64,000 bases of DNA from Eumeta japonica (lineage: Eukaryota; Arthropoda; Insecta; Lepidoptera; Psychidae): the NCBI GenBank assembly GCA_005406025.1, contig BGZK01000476.1, forward strand, positions 333,258 to 397,257, read 5' to 3'. Shown here piece by piece: positions 28,301 to 36,512 of the stretch (position 1 is its first letter; the number at the start of each line of letters is the position of its first letter). Below the pieces are notes generated by a model. It was not told the DNA's origin. It made no database searches and saw only the letters and a list, made by a program, of their open reading frames with translations. Position numbers and translations under genes: made by a program.

Positions 28301-31300
28301 GCTCGCAGATGGTTTAATGAGCAACTTCAGACTACTAATAACTGACATGCCAGCTTAGTCACTAACAGAAAATGCTATGGCAGTGGACGCAATTTAGAAA
28401 TAACATTAACATATTCCAATTTTTACTTAATAATTATTATAATTTCAAATAAAAAGATAAAATTAATATTACTCTTCCTGTAAGTAATAAATATTAATTA
28501 ATTTAGTTTCACAAATATAAATTAAATTTTGTCAAACTATTAACTCCAGTCCTTTTAATATTTTACTGTACTTAATTATTTGCTTGCAATTAAAAACATT
28601 TTGTTAAGCACGTTTATAGATTTGAGGTTAATTGTCAGTATTTTTGTATTATTTTTATTTCTTTACATTTTAAATTATTAATATTATTACATTAGTGTTT
28701 AAGCAATAGCATATTCTAATAATTTTTGGTTTATGAATTGATTATGTATACAGATACATGAGAAATCAATTAATTTCATATGTTTGTTCTTACAAGTGTA
28801 AAAAAAGGGCACGCAAGATGAAATTATTGGAGTTATTTTGTTGTGTTATACCAAAAAATAATAAGTTCTTACGTGCGTACATAATTGAATTAAAAACTTC
28901 AAGTTAATAAAAAATGTGACTGTGGGCGACAACTCATTTTATTCTAGCGGAAAAGTGTCACGGTTGTGGGTATTTGACACATTCTGCTAAATAAAAACGT
29001 ACTCACTTTATGGTATACGATGGAAGTAATATAAGAAAACCATTGCACTGTGGTTAATTTTGGTGTTGACATTGTTCCGAGTTTGATATATATATGACCA
29101 TTTATAGCAAATTAATGTAGCTTTTGCTAAATTAAGGTAATTCCTAATAGCTGTAAATTCTCATCGCTTTTTACAATTGCTATTTTGTACTACTGGATCA
29201 TATTTCGATTCTTTTGCTTCATCTAGTCTAAAACTTTTGTTTAGATCCAAGTCGGTTTTTCTTACTTTGCGTCTGATATTACCACTGGATTTAAGTTTAT
29301 TCCACTTTTTAAGTCAATTATTTGAACGATTTTTACTGATGAAAACAGAGACAAGGTTGTTATGTACAATGCACTTACTGTCGCCTCGGTCTCACAACAA
29401 ACGAAAATATACAAGTTCAGTTTATTAAAGAATACCACTTAAAACTATTAAAAAATCGAAATGTCTACAAAAATAACTCATCTAACCTTTTCGAAACTAT
29501 AACGTAAAAGTGTCATTTACGACTGTTATAAGGTGGTCATATAATTTGGTCGTGTAAACGTTTTCTGAACTAAATTAAATGATTAAAGGTTTATACGACA
29601 AACGTTCGCATAAAATACTATAGCACAATTTCTTGAAATTTGAGACACCACTGGATAACCTCTAGACCAAACGTTATTTGATCTCTTATTACAAGACAAC
29701 TTAGTTTGAAAATTATTTTTATTTCTGACTATATAGCTTCCGCCAGCGTGGTCATAGATAATTTTGACCTGGATAACATGAGTATAACGTGTATAAATAT
29801 TTAATTTACATACACGGCTCGTTTACTATTATTATATGTTTAGATAAAGATGTGTTTTCAGTAAGAAATCAGAGTAACTATAACAGAAGTCGGAAAAAAA
29901 ATAGACGTCGTCCCCGCTTTCACCTCTGCTTCCGCTAATGTCTTTAATTTCGAGTTCGATCACAATCTTGAATCTAATCCCGATCCAACACTCGATTTCG
30001 ATCCTGGACTCATTCTCATTTTGATGTTTCTCAGTGTCTCATCAAGCTTGTTAAACTGATAAATTATTTAATGTAGAGACCCACAGAAAAAAATTTTGGA
30101 TATGTTCTTTTTTTGGAGCAAAAGGAAATTGAATTTTGTATGAAACTTTTTATTGGGCGAGGTATGAATATCAAATTTTATATAAATTTTGTTATTGCTA
30201 ATTAAAAGTGGCGAAACGCGTTTTTTACAATTATGGGGATGGGGAGGAGCATAATGTATAAAAATGAGTTAATATTTTCTTCGTTTTCTTTGCTTAGACA
30301 AACCCTTCATATAAGTACTATCAGACTGACGATATGTCTATTTGCAAACGGGAAGGTTTATGAAAAAGAAAACTAGAAATTGTTCCTGATTTCGTCTCCA
30401 TATTTAGACTATTAGACCAAAATACCGAATCGATTCCAAAAATTCCTTCACTAATAAGATGTGCCCTTAGTAAAATCGACTTGTTAACATTTTGCTTTAG
30501 TTTCATCTGCACATTTGTGCTTTTACAGTTTTTGAAAATACTTTGACTGATAAACGAGTCTGCTCTATCCCGGAGTAGTATACCTAAGTTTTATTTTGGT
30601 ATGACCATTTATTTCGGCTTCGTCCGAATCGGAACAGTGACCGGAAACGGACTCGAAATTTCAACTCGATGAGAAGCAAAATCGAGACGAAACTAGAATG
30701 TAACGAAATAAAAAACGGAAAAAAGATCGAAAACATGTGTACGAATGAAATTAAAATCGAGTAAGTGATCAAAAACGGAAGAAGAAGCAATACCGAGATC
30801 AGAAATGAGAGCGGGGCCAGGAGCAATAATGGGATCAGATCTGAAAGCGGGGCTAGGAACAATAACGGGATCAGAACTGAAAGCGGAGCTAGAAGCAATA
30901 AAGGGATCAGAACTAAGAGCGGAGCCAGGAGCAATAATGGGATTAGATCCGAAAGCGGGGCTAGGAACAATAACGGGATCAGAACTGAAAGCGGGGCTAA
31001 GAACAATAACAGGATCAGAACTGAGAGCGGGGCCAGGAACAATAACGGGATCAGAACTGAGAGCAGAGCTAGGATCAATAACAGGATCAGAACTGAGAGC
31101 GGGGCTAGGAACAATAACGGGATCAGAACTGAAAGCGGAGCTAGGAGCAATAATGGGATCAGAACTGAGGCGGAGCTAGGAGCATTAATGGGATTAGATC
31201 CGAAAGCGGGGCTAGGAACAATAACGGGATCAGAATTGAAAGCGGAGCTAGAAACAATAATGGGATCAGAACTAAGAGCGGAGCCAGGAGCAATAATGGG

Positions 31301-32158
31301 ATTAGATCCGAAAGCGGGGCTAGGAACAATAGCGGGATCTGAACTGAAAGCGGGGCTAAGAACAATAACGGGATCAGAACTGAGAGCGGGGCCAGGAACA
31401 ATAACGGGATTGGAACTGAAAGCGGAGCTAGGAGCAATGGGATCAGAACTCAGAGCGGAGCCAGGAGCAATAATGGGATTAGATCCGAAAGCGGGGCTAG
31501 GAACAATAACGGGATCAGAACTGAAAGCGGAGCTAGAAACAATAATGGGATCAGAATCGGAATCTACTTAAGTCAAGAACCGGAATTCGTATCAAAAGCG
31601 ACTGTAATCAGAATAGAAAATGAAACAAATTGAATTCTAATACAGAACCAGAATCAGAATAGGAAACGGGATATCAATCGAGGGAATGATTGAGATCGTA
31701 TTTGGTCGATATATAAGATGAAGGAATTCATTTTCGTTCGCAACTCCGCTCGAGCGGAGTCGCGAACGAAAGCCAATTCTATATAAAACAGTGCCTAGGG
31801 TTATTGCCGGTCTTATTTACATACACACTCACACACACACGTGCACACTGTTTGGATGTTTTCACGATGAGATAGTGATGAACATTTAGTAGTTAGAACA
31901 TTCATTAAAGTTTTTTCTTTTATGTCATTTAGTATTACTCTGGAAAACCTTATTATTATACATAGCCTTATTACACAATAAACAAAATAGTGTACACCTT
32001 TAAAATTTTCTACCTTTCATCTAAATCGGCAAAACAATTAACTCTCGTATCTAGTTTTTTTTTTGTGGGAAGTAGCTCACCTCTGTAGGCGTTTTGCTCC
32101 TCAGCACCTCAAACACGCGCCAGTCCTCGTCGTCCTTCTGCTTGTCCGCCTCGGCCAT
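1223..32158 (-). CDS. CCDC170: CCDC170-like coiled-coil protein, complete gene (10-11 coding exons)
   Basis: Exons in transcript order: 32158-32081, 14054-13965, 13531-12793, 11715-11543, 9993-9793, 9084-8941, 7783-7679, 7595-7428, 3093-2843, then 2570-2372 (stop). Every junction is GT-AG and in phase, giving 715 codons plus stop, the length I recall for human CCDC170. An alternative end splices 2400 to 1307-1223. The product is almost all charged heptad-type coiled coil, with a small non-coil segment at residues about 428-465 ([17 protein letters not shown]). Wording such as [37 protein letters not shown] and QLADAAEYK matches the CCDC170 family as I know it. Human CCDC170 is linked to microtubules and the Golgi; a ciliary or sperm role here is inferred from the X-box upstream. 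Family assignment is from memory of motifs, not a search. Confidence 0.82.
1440..2290. repeat. Two diverged direct copies of a dispersed repeat
   Basis: About 1440-1690 and 2080-2290 share blocks in the same order: ATTGACCAAYGAG, an AACAACNGTC-like block with TAACRCC, AGAYCAGCGTGRAAA, and AAATAAAAAG. They are old copies of one element. The second overlaps none of the exons. A weak match to the first block occurs near 56108. Confidence 0.6.
1855..1860 (-). terminator. Candidate poly(A) signal for the CCDC170-like gene
   Basis: AATAAA on the minus strand, 512 bases after the stop at 2372. It would serve the exon-10 isoform only. Such hexamers are common in this A+T-rich DNA, so this is weak. 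Confidence 0.25.
2372..2570 (-). CDS. CCDC170: CCDC170-like exon 10, C-terminal block and stop
   Basis: Reads [20 protein letters not shown], then [14 protein letters not shown], the conserved C-terminal module of the family, and runs to TGA at 2372-2374. The last 9 residues are low-complexity and basic (RCRTRTPDR). A phase-2 donor, TCTAG then gtgcag, lies at 2400, so this exon may be internal, with the true end at 1223-1307. Acceptor aacag at 2571. Confidence 0.85.
2843..3093 (-). CDS. CCDC170: CCDC170-like exon 9
   Basis: Residues about 567-649, phase 0 in and phase 2 out, [20 protein letters not shown] to EAQLTSF plus two bases of an arginine codon. Coiled coil. Acceptor aacag, donor TTTAG then gtaaga. 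Phase 2 is completed by the G that opens the exon at 2570, and equally by the G that opens the exon at 1307. Confidence 0.88.
3094..7427. other. CCDC170-like intron 8 with degenerate repeats
   Basis: Holds no exon that I can see. It contains pyrimidine-rich degenerate repeats of a TCCCGGTYCC flavour (about 3495-3640, 5580-5840, 6290-6445), a 12-bp-arm hairpin at 3646-3674, and a CpG-richer patch at about 4730-5040 with an open plus-strand frame (4667-5005) that matches nothing I know. Confidence 0.6.
3646..3674. repeat. Perfect hairpin, 12-bp arms
   Basis: TCCCGTGTAATA, loop gactg, then its exact reverse complement. It sits at the edge of a degenerate pyrimidine-rich repeat in intron 8. Confidence 0.8.
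7428..7595 (-). CDS. CCDC170: CCDC170-like exon 8
   Basis: Fifty-six codons in phase 0, [20 protein letters not shown] to QLADAAEYK. Acceptor ccctag, donor AAG then gtagct. GC-rich third codon positions set it apart from the surrounding intron. Confidence 0.88.
7679..7783 (-). CDS. CCDC170: CCDC170-like exon 7
   Basis: Thirty-five codons in phase 0, [20 protein letters not shown] to LLRRKLSVQ. Vertebrate CCDC170 has a closely similar TVVYNLQRK type block here. Acceptor ttcccag, donor CAG then gtataa. Confidence 0.88.
7853..7979. mobile_element. 127-bp MITE-like element
   Basis: Ends are GGGTTTCACTAAAAATAA and, inverted, GGGTTTCACCAAAAGTAA. No coding capacity. It lies in the intron between exons 7 and 6. 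Target duplication is not clear, so the superfamily is unknown. Confidence 0.55.
7984..8940. other. Rest of CCDC170-like intron 6, no gene seen
   Basis: A+T-rich sequence. A 131-codon minus-strand frame (8188-8583) lacks coding composition and matches no family, so I take it as chance. Confidence 0.5.
8941..9084 (-). CDS. CCDC170: CCDC170-like exon 6, non-coil block
   Basis: Forty-eight codons in phase 0: [20 protein letters not shown], then a short helical stretch ending DKIVDK. The exon carries the family's small globular block (a ..FL.kLs..L..d....igvel..e.il.RAEQL.rLE pattern), which is useful for telling CCDC170 from generic coiled coils. Acceptor ttttcag, donor AAG then gtaact. Confidence 0.88.
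9793..9993 (-). CDS. CCDC170: CCDC170-like exon 5
   Basis: Sixty-seven codons in phase 0, [20 protein letters not shown] onward to ENLRKDKAN. Acceptor tttag, donor AAT then gtgagt. All coiled coil with regular leucines. Confidence 0.88.
10248..10449. mobile_element. PIF/Harbinger-like MITE (202 bp)
   Basis: Terminal inverted repeats GGTCCTCTCCCAC and GGGCCTCTCCCAC, flanked on both sides by TTA, which fits the 3-bp TWA target duplication of PIF/Harbinger elements. The interior has repeated AAAAGTGA-like words. A more diverged relative lies at about 14525-14610. It sits in the intron between exons 5 and 4. Confidence 0.65.
11543..11715 (-). CDS. CCDC170: CCDC170-like exon 4
   Basis: Residues about 303-360, [17 protein letters not shown] onward to ENKDRAV. 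I chose the donor GTC then gtaggt (exon end 11543) because it ends in phase 0 and joins exon 5 in frame; the next GT, four bases later, would shift the frame. The segment [20 protein letters not shown] is less coil-like and resembles the second conserved block of the family. Confidence 0.85.
11940..12640. repeat. Dispersed repeat with GGAACCCTA ends
   Basis: Runs from about the CGGAACCCTAGTTTTG block (12012) with the CCATCCGTCCGTGCGTACGT tract to GGAACCCTACAGTGAGCAC (12578). This style, with GGTTCCGTACCT-like and CCGTCCGTC words, is common in moth genomes. A fragment with CGGAACCCTACACTGCGCAT is at about 26078-26097. Class not determined. Confidence 0.5.
12793..13531 (-). CDS. CCDC170: CCDC170-like exon 3, long coiled coil
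   Basis: The largest exon, residues about 57-302, 246 codons plus one base (phase 0 in, phase 1 out). It is uninterrupted heptad-like sequence rich in E, K, Q, R and L, with [19 protein letters not shown] near its start, a region I recognise from vertebrate CCDC170. A short break with THTHAPETL (about 148 residues into the exon) may be a flexible hinge. Acceptor aaatag, donor AAAG then gttaga. Confidence 0.9.
13965..14054 (-). CDS. CCDC170: CCDC170-like exon 2
   Basis: Thirty codons, phase 0 at both ends, reading [20 protein letters not shown] then [10 protein letters not shown]. The acceptor is ttccag and the donor GAA then gtgaga. It begins the coiled coil. It starts with an ATG of its own, so a transcript beginning in this exon would also give a protein lacking only the first 26 residues. 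Confidence 0.85.
14525..14610. mobile_element. Diverged relative of the Harbinger-like MITE
   Basis: The stretch with TTTTAAAAGTGATTGTTAAG and ATGGTGAAAGAAGCTCC parallels the right half of the element at 10248-10449 (TTTAAAAGTGATGTTTTG, ATGGTGGGAGAGGCCC). Edges are not resolved. Confidence 0.4.
15098..17681 (-). mobile_element. hAT DNA transposon (ZMYM/TTF-finger type), inactive
   Basis: Terminal inverted repeats begin CAGGGCCGCGCCG at both ends. The element is flanked by an 8-bp target duplication, ggtcgaat (15090-15097) and ggtggaat (17682-17689), one mismatch, as expected for hAT. The 2584-bp body carries a transposase in pieces on the minus strand. The subterminal GCGCCTGTGTGCG motif occurs near both ends. 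It lies in intron 1 in the same orientation as the host gene. Confidence 0.88.
15374..17599 (-). pseudogene. Broken hAT transposase
   Basis: From 17599 the minus strand encodes a TTF-type zinc-finger region ([19 protein letters not shown], then in another frame [18 protein letters not shown]), so a frameshift is present. Around 16690-16560 it reads [10 protein letters not shown] and [14 protein letters not shown], the catalytic-Asp block typical of ZMYM1-like hAT proteins. A 369-bp frame at 15742-15374 holds the C-terminal dimerisation domain ([20 protein letters not shown]). Stops and shifts separate these blocks, so no working transposase is made. Confidence 0.85.
20272..23462 (-). mobile_element. 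RTE-clade LINE, nearly full length, inactive
   Basis: About 3.2 kb. It inserted into the older LINE and is flanked by an imperfect direct repeat of about 21 bp (20250-20271 and 23463-23483, sharing ATGAC and CCATAGGT), a target duplication. The 3' end has a short TTTA microsatellite tail (20272-20295), usual for RTE elements rather than a poly(A). The coding region holds endonuclease, then reverse transcriptase, then the RTE-type C-terminus. Confidence 0.85.
20379..23570 (-). pseudogene. RTE endonuclease / reverse transcriptase, with stop and frameshifts
   Basis: Endonuclease pieces: [35 protein letters not shown] (22716-23300), then [10 protein letters not shown] (near 22500). Reverse transcriptase: [54 protein letters not shown], then [12 protein letters not shown] after an in-frame TAA at 21233-21235; the FVDD box is intact. 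Tail: [18 protein letters not shown] in another frame (20379-20561), so a frameshift lies near 20540. The first 44 codons or so of the 23570 frame come from the older host LINE, not from RTE. Confidence 0.88.
24560..25120. repeat. Dispersed moth-type repeat (AACCGATTTCAAAAAA family)
   Basis: Contains GTAACCGATTTCAAAAAAAA, GGCTGGGTGAACCGATTTTG and GAAAGCTGGTGCTTCC, a word set I associate with a very common lepidopteran repeat. Class uncertain, possibly Helitron or non-LTR derived. No coding capacity. Confidence 0.55.
26440..27480. repeat. Degenerate dispersed repeats
   Basis: The stretch has CTGTCTGTATATACATTTTT, GATGAAAATTGGCGTACAG and an inverted CGAGCTTCGCTCG box at 27454-27466, all features of common repeats in moth introns. 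Edges are unclear. Confidence 0.4.
27725..27795 (-). repeat. tRNA-like part of a SINE
   Basis: On the minus strand GGTTCAATTCC (27728-27738) is a good RNA polymerase III B box (RGTTCRANNCY), preceded by GGGCGGTCCCGAATACAG. I do not see a full cloverleaf or a clean A box, so this is a tRNA-derived repeat and not a working tRNA gene. Confidence 0.45.
30796..31560. repeat. 36-bp minisatellite, about 21 units, purine-rich on plus strand
   Basis: Unit like GGGATCAGAACTGAAAGCGG followed by GGCTAGGAACAATAAC. Because 36 is a multiple of 3, the array is open in several frames on both strands (for example 268 codons at 30765-31571 plus, 188 codons at 30584-31150 minus) with repeats such as [15 protein letters not shown]. 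These frames have no other protein signal and I do not call them genes. Variant units suggest an older higher-order pattern. Confidence 0.92.
31732..31771. repeat. 40-bp near-perfect palindrome
   Basis: Arms TTTCGTTCGCAACTCCGCT (31732-31750) and its inverse (31753-31771) differ by one pair; the centre is CTCGAG. It lies just after the degenerate purine repeats and just before a TATA-like box. Confidence 0.85.
31780..31788 (+). promoter_or_regulatory. TATA-like box next to the palindrome
   Basis: CCAATTC then TATATAAAA, nine bases after the palindrome, reading on the plus strand, opposite to the host gene. It looks like a small promoter but no reading frame follows, so a function is doubtful. 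Confidence 0.3.
31821..31848. repeat. Imperfect (CA)n tract
   Basis: ACATACACACTCACACACAC and a few more CA units. Confidence 0.8.
32081..32158 (-). CDS. CCDC170: CCDC170-like exon 1 (start codon)
   Basis: Codes for residues 1-26: [20 protein letters not shown] then SKTPTE. The ATG at 32158 has A at -3 and G at +4 (aaacATGG), a good animal start context, and lies in a short CpG-rich patch (about 32100-32240) typical of a promoter and first exon. It ends in phase 0 at GAG followed by gtgagc. The join to exon 2, 18 kb away, is inferred from phase and from the lack of any other partner. Confidence 0.75.
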
Positions 32159-32363
32159 GTTTCGGACCTTCGCGAGCCCCCAGCCGCGAGCGCGGCTTGC
32201 ACATCCGCGTTGCTAAGCGAGTCGCCGTAAACACACTCCAATCGATTTCAGTAACTATTAAACACATAAAGAGGAAAGAAAATGCTATTTTCACGACTAT
32301 ACCTCCAATTTTTCAGTGAGAAGCTTTAATGAATTAGTGGTGTTTTTTTTTTGTAAGAAACAT

Positions 32364-32377
32364 GTTGCTATAGCAAC
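32364..32377. promoter_or_regulatory. RFX X-box, perfect palindrome
   Basis: GTTGCTATAGCAAC is a perfect 14-bp palindrome that fits the RFX factor X-box (GTTRCYATRGYAAC) at every position. It lies 206 bp upstream of the CCDC170-like ATG at 32158, a usual distance for X-boxes of ciliary genes in flies and worms. A second imperfect X-box-like site (gttgctaagcga) is at 32209-32220. Binding is inferred. Confidence 0.7.
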
Positions 32378-34579
32378 TTTTGTTATGAGTTTCCTATCGT
32401 CATTTACTAGCTATTAGTCGATTGTCCACTCGGACTGCTCAGTGCGTCTTGTGGATATTGATGGTGAAAATTCATTTCAATGAAAGAGAATATGCGGCGT
32501 AATTACGATGTTATTCTTTTTATATACGGCCACAGAAAATTTCTTAAACATCTGTTATTGTTAAGACTATAGTTAACATCAACTGGTTGCAAGAATTAAA
32601 AGACAGATGGCGCAAACGAAGCGTTTTCGTTCTTGTTACGTTAACTGTATCTTTTCATGGTTTCGTTACCTTTTTATTCTGTTTCGTTTTCATTCTCCCT
32701 TTTCTCCTGCTCTCACGATTTTCCCATTCTTCACCTCATGTGACATTGAATATTTTTAAACAGACAGTTAAGAGCACCGTAAAAGCGAAAATTATTTTCA
32801 CAGATAATTGTAAGCTGAGCTGAGACAAATAGATACGACTTTTACAAATCATAGTTAATTGCGGATTTCAGAGACAAATGAAATCGTCAACTATCTGCCA
32901 AAAACAGAATTCAATAAGCCCGTAGTAAAAGATTCGAAACTTTTATAAGTACCTGTCTATTTCTCCTTTGTTTTAACTTTCACTAGTGACTCTTAACGAT
33001 TTCGCCCTTATAAATACACGTACAAAACGAATTCCATCATCATTTTACCGGATGTGCACCGCAAAGGAGGATAATGTATTTATCAGCCGTATGTGTGTAT
33101 GTTTGCTCTTTTGTGTTTTGAGGTATCAGATTCGTGTTTTCTTACTTGCTGCGTATCTTACTGTGTATATGTATGCCTCAGACTGCAAATTTGTCATATT
33201 TAATTGAATGGTTTTTTGAATAATTTAGTTCACTTTTACGAAATCGTCTTTTTAATTTTTTTTTTATTAATTTTTTTCATCGATTTCATTTTAGTCTACA
33301 GCTCCGATCCCGCTCTCGGTCCCGCGTAAGGTTACGTTTTTGAACTGTATGTATGCTTGTCTGACTCATGTTCTCTCGTACTTACTACTAAACTCAACTA
33401 ATATTAATGAATTGTACGTCGTTAAATTAGTTTTGATAACACGAGTGTCATTACTTATATTGAATTATAAAAAGTAATAATAGCGGATTTTTTACGCTAA
33501 AATGGGTATCTTGAAAACATTTTTTCACCAAACCGTTCAAATGAAATATTAAAATGAAGTGGAATACCAAAAACAGAAGTAACCACAAAAATATATACAA
33601 TTTGTATTTCAAAAGTAACTTGGAATGAACAATTATTAAAAAAACCTAATTAACCAAAACTCCCATTTGTATGTAATTATGTCATTCATATGAATGGATG
33701 ATGGTTCATTCGACAAAAGTTAAACAAACGTTGCATTAAGTCGATTTACAACACTTGAAAGCTTGGCTAATTATGCACGAAATCCAAGAAGACTTTTAAA
33801 TAATTCTCATCACTCCAACTCTGCATGAATTAAATCGTCTGCAAAAATCTTGCACAATCAAATAAATCACCATAATCATAAATTAAAAGGTTAAAAATAA
33901 AATAAAAAAACTAATTGAAAAAAATGTAGCAGTTCCGACGCGTGACGGGAGTTTAATCCAAAGACAAAGAGAGAAACAAACACATCTCTTACAATGCTTA
34001 AAATATGAATATAGTTTTATTGATATTTATTTATATTGATTTAATAATATATATTATATAAATCATGTTAACGATAGAACTGAACCCCAAAACTCTAAAT
34101 TAAATGATTGGTAACAATGACAATAATTTTTAACACCATACACATCGAAAGTTTAAATAAAATGCGTAAAAAATAAAGCACCTATGATTCATCAATGGAA
34201 AAAAAAAGAACATACGGCAAAATATGGTGAAGCATTACACTAAATCACGTTATGTCATCGACGTAACTTGTAATAAACTTTTTATTACAGAAAAATTAGA
34301 AGTAGGCATAAAAGTCTTGCATGAATTAATCCATTTCCTATGTAGTCGTAACATACAACGCTAAATAAATAAATTATAATTCAAAAGCTACATGCAATTG
34401 CAAATTTTTCGTAGTCCTAATTTTTTATTTAAACGACTTCTCCAAACTTTGTAACAAATTATCCGTTACGTTTCGCTAAGTAGATTTGTCATTGTTTTGT
34501 AAACAAGCACACTACACATCGCAACAAGCCGGTTGCATCTGTCCATATATTGTTGTCAACCTCTGAAATCGTGTGTGGT

Positions 34580-34870
34580 CGAGCCATGCTATAGCCAACT
34601 GTAGACGAAAATAGGCCGGGTCAATCGGTCAACGGATGACACACCACACCCTCGTAGAATGCAGACGTGAAGTAACAGCTTCCACTGTTGTATTTCATCC
34701 AGTGAGTGATAGTTGCGGTGGCCCACTCCGCCCTCAATCAGATATCTAACCCCCTCTAAAAGGCCGGAAAAGCACATGACGCCTCCGGGTTTACTAAAAT
34801 CCAGGGATGGCAATGATCTCCTGCCCTCTATTGGCTCGCATGCACGTACGCCCCTTGAAATTGCTATACA
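34580..34870 (+). repeat. SINE-like dispersed repeat, copy 1
   Basis: Shares GAAGTAACAGCTTC, CTGTTG, TTTCATCCAGTGAGTGA and CGGTGGCCC in order with the copy at 56985-57250, same orientation. I know this word set as a frequent repeat in moth genomes. It makes short open frames that are not genes. Confidence 0.6.
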
Positions 34871-35689
34871 AAAAAAATTACGTCAGTTTGACGTCCACTT
34901 CTGCACTGCTCTACCAGAACTTCCTAGGCACGTATATACATTTCAAATTTCTCGGAAAAATCTTTAATTTTGCTGTCAATCGTCATCACAAATAACGGCT
35001 TGTAGTACTAAATGATAAGAACGCAGATCGCAAATGTAAAAATTGACGTACTGTGTGTCAAACCTTTCCGATTACGTTTAAGACTTACGTTTTTCACGTT
35101 GATGCAACCCCACAAACTATTCTTAAAAAGAACGAACTCACAAAAGACACGTCTAAAAACCGTTCCCTATTGAAAAGTAACACAATTCCTGGCTGGATTC
35201 GTAGTCAAGGTTGGTACATCGATATATATTTCATAGCTAGGCAACAATAACAAATATTAATATATACTATTTCATTTTCTAACATGAGGTAACGCATCTG
35301 TTTTTCCTAGGAAATGCGTAAGCTAATTTCATAAAATAGCAAAATAGACGGTAGATACAATAAGTGAAACAATACTGGCTCCACGCGAATGGTATTTTTA
35401 AAACAGCAAAGGCAACTGGGGCCAGTGATTAGGACAGAATATTAGTTCCAAGTCAGTGCTACTTTTTAAATCGGTCTGCTCCTATCACTAACTACTCACT
35501 CGACTGGCCGCGTGTCAACGTGACGCGTAATCAGGGCAGTTCAAAGCTTGGTGGTAGTGTCAGGTTTTTATCATCCCACTGCTGAGGTATGCCTACACCC
35601 ACCTCTTTTTTTATACTTCTTTTGAAACATTAAGAAAATCTGATCAGCGGATTTTGAACATGTAACGCGCCGACGAAACACACTTTGGT

Positions 35690-35860
35690 TGAAGACATAT
35701 TCAATTTTGATTACTGCTATGTATATAGTGACACTCATCACATAAGACAAATCAACGGATGTAAGAATCATCAATATTGGCTCACGTGCTTGGTTTCTAG
35801 AACGCCACAAAGGAATAAACATACATTATCTACACATTACGCATTGCGCAGTCGTGTGAA
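35690..35860 (+). repeat. Dispersed repeat, copy 1
   Basis: AGACAAATCAACGGATG, CTCACGTGCTTGGTTTCTAG, GGAATAAACATACATTAT and ACACATTACGCATTGC parallel the stretch at 39120-39270. Confidence 0.5.
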
Positions 35861-36486
35861 AAAGTAAAAATGTTTCCGATCGTCCGTCAACGTTCTAGCG
35901 AGTACCAGGACTGCAGAAGCAGGAAAAAGTGCAAAACTTTTATTGAAGTGAAAACTTCTTCAGCACCGTTGTGATGTGAAACTCGATGAAACGAAAAAGC
36001 GACAGTAAACAGAGACAGCCATATACATCTATAGGATCTAGCGTGCGAGAGAATGAGATAGAATGTGAGATGACATAGAATGTCTGCCAAAGAATGAGAT
36101 AAAATATGACATGCGATAGAATGCGAGAGAAAGAGGTATGTGTGCTTATGTGCACCTGCTTATTGTATCTGTTCAAATTGAAAACATTGAACTTGAATAA
36201 TAAAATGTAAAATAACTTTTGCATTTGGTAGCAATATTGTAATAAATATTCTCTATAATCAATCTAGTTCTGATACTGTATCGTCTCATTTTCTCGCAGT
36301 TTAATTTTCTGAAGGTTTCACTTCTGATGTTTGTATTACCCATGCGGGGAAAGTAGTATCTTGACGCTCGCTGTTGCGGTTGAAAAAGATCCGTTTGCCC
36401 ATTTTAAAATTCCGCGTGAGTTTTTTCATAAATAAAACTGTTATTTGAGTGCGACAAATTGAACGCACGTTCGACATTTGAATTTC

Positions 36487-36512
36487 CGTGCGACAAGTTT
36501 ACTTGTCGCACG
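36487..36512. repeat. Perfect hairpin in a GTGCGACAAG-repeat patch
   Basis: CGTGCGACAAGT, loop tt, then its exact inverse. The word GTGCGACAA recurs at 36450 and 36601 nearby, so this is the core of a short repeat, about 36440-36670, probably a MITE. Confidence 0.75.

Larger units (their letters stand above)
14055..32080. other. CCDC170-like intron 1 (18 kb), transposon-rich
   Basis: No coding exon of the host gene is visible. Contents in order: unclassified AT-rich repeats (14655-14870), hAT element (15098-17681), unclassified CpG-rich patches (18480-18620, 19300-19450), LINE with nested RTE (19577-23840), dispersed repeat (24560-25120), repeat with tRNA-like part (27420-27920), degenerate purine repeats and minisatellite (29900-31680), palindrome and TATA-like box (31732-31788). 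Confidence 0.7.

Noticed and set aside
30584..31571. Long repetitive open frames on both strands (188, 268 and 124 codons)
   Set aside because: They are produced by a 36-bp tandem array, whose unit is a multiple of three; no splice sites, start context or other protein signal.
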